Shown: positions 14,301 through 15,760 of the stretch, in pieces | Layout of the letters: each line of letters begins with the position of its first letter | How positions within the stretch are numbered: position 1 is the stretch's first letter | Source: Bacteroidota bacterium | GTDB lineage: Bacteria; Bacteroidota; Bacteroidia; Flavobacteriales; Flavobacteriaceae | Assembly: GCA_023386255.1 (NCBI GenBank) | Contig: JAEWKB010000120.1 | Coordinates: 1-15,760 of the forward strand | Length of the DNA: 15,760 nt | Direction: 5' to 3' | Translations under genes and position numbers: made by a program | The notes under the pieces: generated by a model | Seen by the model: the letters and a program-made list of their open reading frames with translations, nothing else | Database searches by the model: none | What the model was told of the DNA's origin: nothing

Positions 14301-15760
14301 ATTAGCAGTATCAAAAGGTTTAAAAAAATACTTATCCGGACTATAATAGGTTTGCTCCTGTTTTTGCTGCTGCTGGCCATAGCTTTATCTTTACCTTTTG
14401 TACAGACTAAAATTGCCCGATACGCCACAAATTACCTGAATGAAGATTTTGGCACCAACATACAAATAGAAAAGGTTGCAATATCAGTATTCGGCGGCGT
14501 AAAGCTTAAGGGTGTACTGATACTGGACCATCATAAAGATACACTTATTTCTGCCGATCGCATCCAGACCAATGTGTTGAGCTTTAAAAAAATAGCCAAC
14601 AGTAATTTGCAGTTCGGCCAGTTAAAGTCGGAAAAGCTTACCTTCCATCTTAAAACCTACAAAGGCGAAAAATTTACCAATCTTGACCTGTTTGTAAAAG
14701 CTTTTGATAACGGAAAGCCCGGCTCCGGCAAATTCCGCATGCGGGTGAAAGACCTGCAGGTGGCCAACGGGCGCTTCAGGCTTACTAATGAAAACGCTGT
14801 TACACCGCGAGTACTTGATTTTAAAAAGCTTAACGGGCAGCTTAAAGATTTTTACGTGAAAGGGCCAAGCGTATATGCCAATATCCAAAAGCTTTCACTG
14901 CTGGACCATCGTGGCCTGTTTGTAGAGAACCTTAAAGCAAACTTTAGCTATACCAAATCTAATATAATGCTTGATAAGCTGGAACTGGCCACAACAGAAT
15001 CTGCCCTGAAAGGGTCGGTAAAGCTGAATTATAAAAAAGACGATCTGAAGGATTTTGTAAACAAGGTTGATTTTGATTTCAGGATAGACCGCGCCAGTGT
15101 ATCGTCTAATGAACTTAACCTGTTTTACAATGAGTTTGGCCGTAACCAGAAATTTTATCTCTCTACCCGTTTAAGGGGCCCTCTTAACAACTTCACGCTG
15201 CACAACCTTAAATTGCTTGATGATGAACAATCAGAAATTATAGGCTCGGTAAATTTCAGGCACCTGTTCGATAAAAGTGGGCCGGGCTTTTACATGAACG
15301 GCAATTTCGACCGTGTATCATCGCACTACAACAACCTTCGCGAAATTATGCCCCGTATATTAGGTAAAAGCTTACCTGTGGTGCTGCAGAAATTTGGGCG
15401 TGTGGACCTGGTGGGCGATGTTATGCTTACCAAACGCGACCTGCATGCCGATATTTATGTAATGTCTGAACTGGGAGAGGCGGAAACCAACCTTTCCATA
15501 AAAGACTATAACAAGCCAGACAGTGCTGCCTATACCGGTACAATTGACTTAGCTAATTTTAACCTGGGCGGATTTATTAATGACAAATCGGTAGGGACCG
15601 TATCGCTAAATGTGGAAGTTCATGGGCAGGGCTTCAACAAACAATCTTTAAACACAACTGTTAAGGGCGAAATATATGAAGCTTACTTCAATAGGTATAA
15701 TTACAGGAACATAGCTGTTGACGGACTGATGAAATGGCCTTATTTTAAAGGCACGGTAAA
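14301..15760 (+). CDS. tamB: Translocation/assembly module TamB-like protein, 3' end cut by window edge, start codon unclear
   Basis: N-terminal 486 residues of a large AsmA/TamB-family envelope protein (flavobacterial members are about 1450-1700 residues). It has one N-terminal helix and a long periplasmic beta-structure thought to bridge the two membranes and carry lipids or assist outer-membrane protein assembly. The frame reads SSIKRFKKILIRTIIGLLLF, then more hydrophobic residues, SLPFVQTKIARYATNYL, DFGTNIQIEKVAISVFGG and VKLKGVLILDHHKDTL, all typical of the group. It stays open to the right edge. The frame opens after a TAA at 14295-14297 and has no ATG, GTG or TTG before a TTG at 14352. 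That TTG would discard the basic KRFKK segment and begin inside the membrane helix. The candidates covering the basic segment are ATT at 14301 and ATC at 14310. Divergent pairing with tsaD is common in Flavobacteriaceae. Confidence 0.88.
   Translation, partial: MSSIKRFKKILIRTIIGLLLFLLLLAIALSLPFVQTKIARYATNYLNEDFGTNIQIEKVAISVFGGVKLKGVLILDHHKDTLISADRIQTNVLSFKKIANSNLQFGQLKSEKLTFHLKTYKGEKFTNLDLFVKAFDNGKPGSGKFRMRVKDLQVANGRFRLTNENAVTPRVLDFKKLNGQLKDFYVKGPSVYANIQKLSLLDHRGLFVENLKANFSYTKSNIMLDKLELATTESALKGSVKLNYKKDDLKDFVNKVDFDFRIDRASVSSNELNLFYNEFGRNQKFYLSTRLRGPLNNFTLHNLKLLDDEQSEIIGSVNFRHLFDKSGPGFYMNGNFDRVSSHYNNLREIMPRILGKSLPVVLQKFGRVDLVGDVMLTKRDLHADIYVMSELGEAETNLSIKDYNKPDSAAYTGTIDLANFNLGGFINDKSVGTVSLNVEVHGQGFNKQSLNTTVKGEIYEAYFNRYNYRNIAVDGLMKWPYFKGTV

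Noticed and set aside
14273..14305. Ten-codon plus-strand frame starting ATG at 14273 in the tamB leader
   Set aside because: Not in the TamB frame and ends at a TAG; kept only as a possible clue to an indel, not as a gene.
14622..14888. 88-residue minus-strand frame inside tamB
   Set aside because: Shadow of the TamB frame; no independent start signal or recognisable content.

Overview
The window looks like chromosomal sequence from a member of the Bacteroidota, most likely a Flavobacterium-like member of the Flavobacteriaceae. The grounds are: protein families and neighbourhoods typical of that group (flavobacterial TamB beside tsaD, DUF4159, a THUMP-like methyltransferase, a CarboxypepD_reg-like secreted protein); several -7 elements of the Bacteroidota form TAnnTTTG and almost no Shine-Dalgarno sequences; and moderate GC content. 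No phage, insertion sequence, CRISPR array or conjugation gene was seen. It is mostly ordinary housekeeping sequence, with two pockets of lineage-specific small genes.

Left part (1-4429, all minus strand). An acetyl-CoA acetyltransferase (thiolase) ends at a strong hairpin terminator. Directly behind that terminator are three small, tightly packed genes for exported proteins of unknown function (1779-3150). At least two are tandem paralogs. Next come an SH3b-NlpC/P60 peptidase without a signal peptide and, 23 bases on, peptidase T, which runs off the left edge.

Middle (4657-7157). On the plus strand are a 111-residue membrane-anchored orphan with its own terminator and a 500-residue secreted protein with a CarboxypepD_reg-like domain. 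A DinB-family protein converges on the latter from the minus strand.

tRNA block (7259-7662, minus). A Bacteroidota promoter drives tRNA-Ser(GCU) and tRNA-Pro(UGG). A terminator follows, then tRNA-Arg(UCU), then a second terminator.

Right part (7740-15760). A tight minus-strand run carries an AI-2E family membrane protein, a THUMP-like SAM methyltransferase (TTG start) and a small secreted protein, with single-base gaps. Upstream of it lie DUF4159 and DUF2200 genes. A divergently transcribed gene for an acidic protein with ankyrin-like repeats follows, then tsaD and rsmE overlapping as TAATG. Divergent from tsaD is tamB, which runs off the right edge. Its reading frame has no ATG, GTG or TTG before the basic N-terminus.

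Functionally the window combines RNA modification (TsaD t6A37, RsmE m3U1498, a probable RNA methyltransferase, and three tRNAs, two of them ANN-decoding t6A substrates), envelope biogenesis (TamB, exported proteins, AI-2E protein) and peptide or cell-wall peptide turnover (NlpC/P60 enzyme plus peptidase T). The most novel material is the three-gene exported-protein cassette. The most puzzling gene structure is the tamB start.
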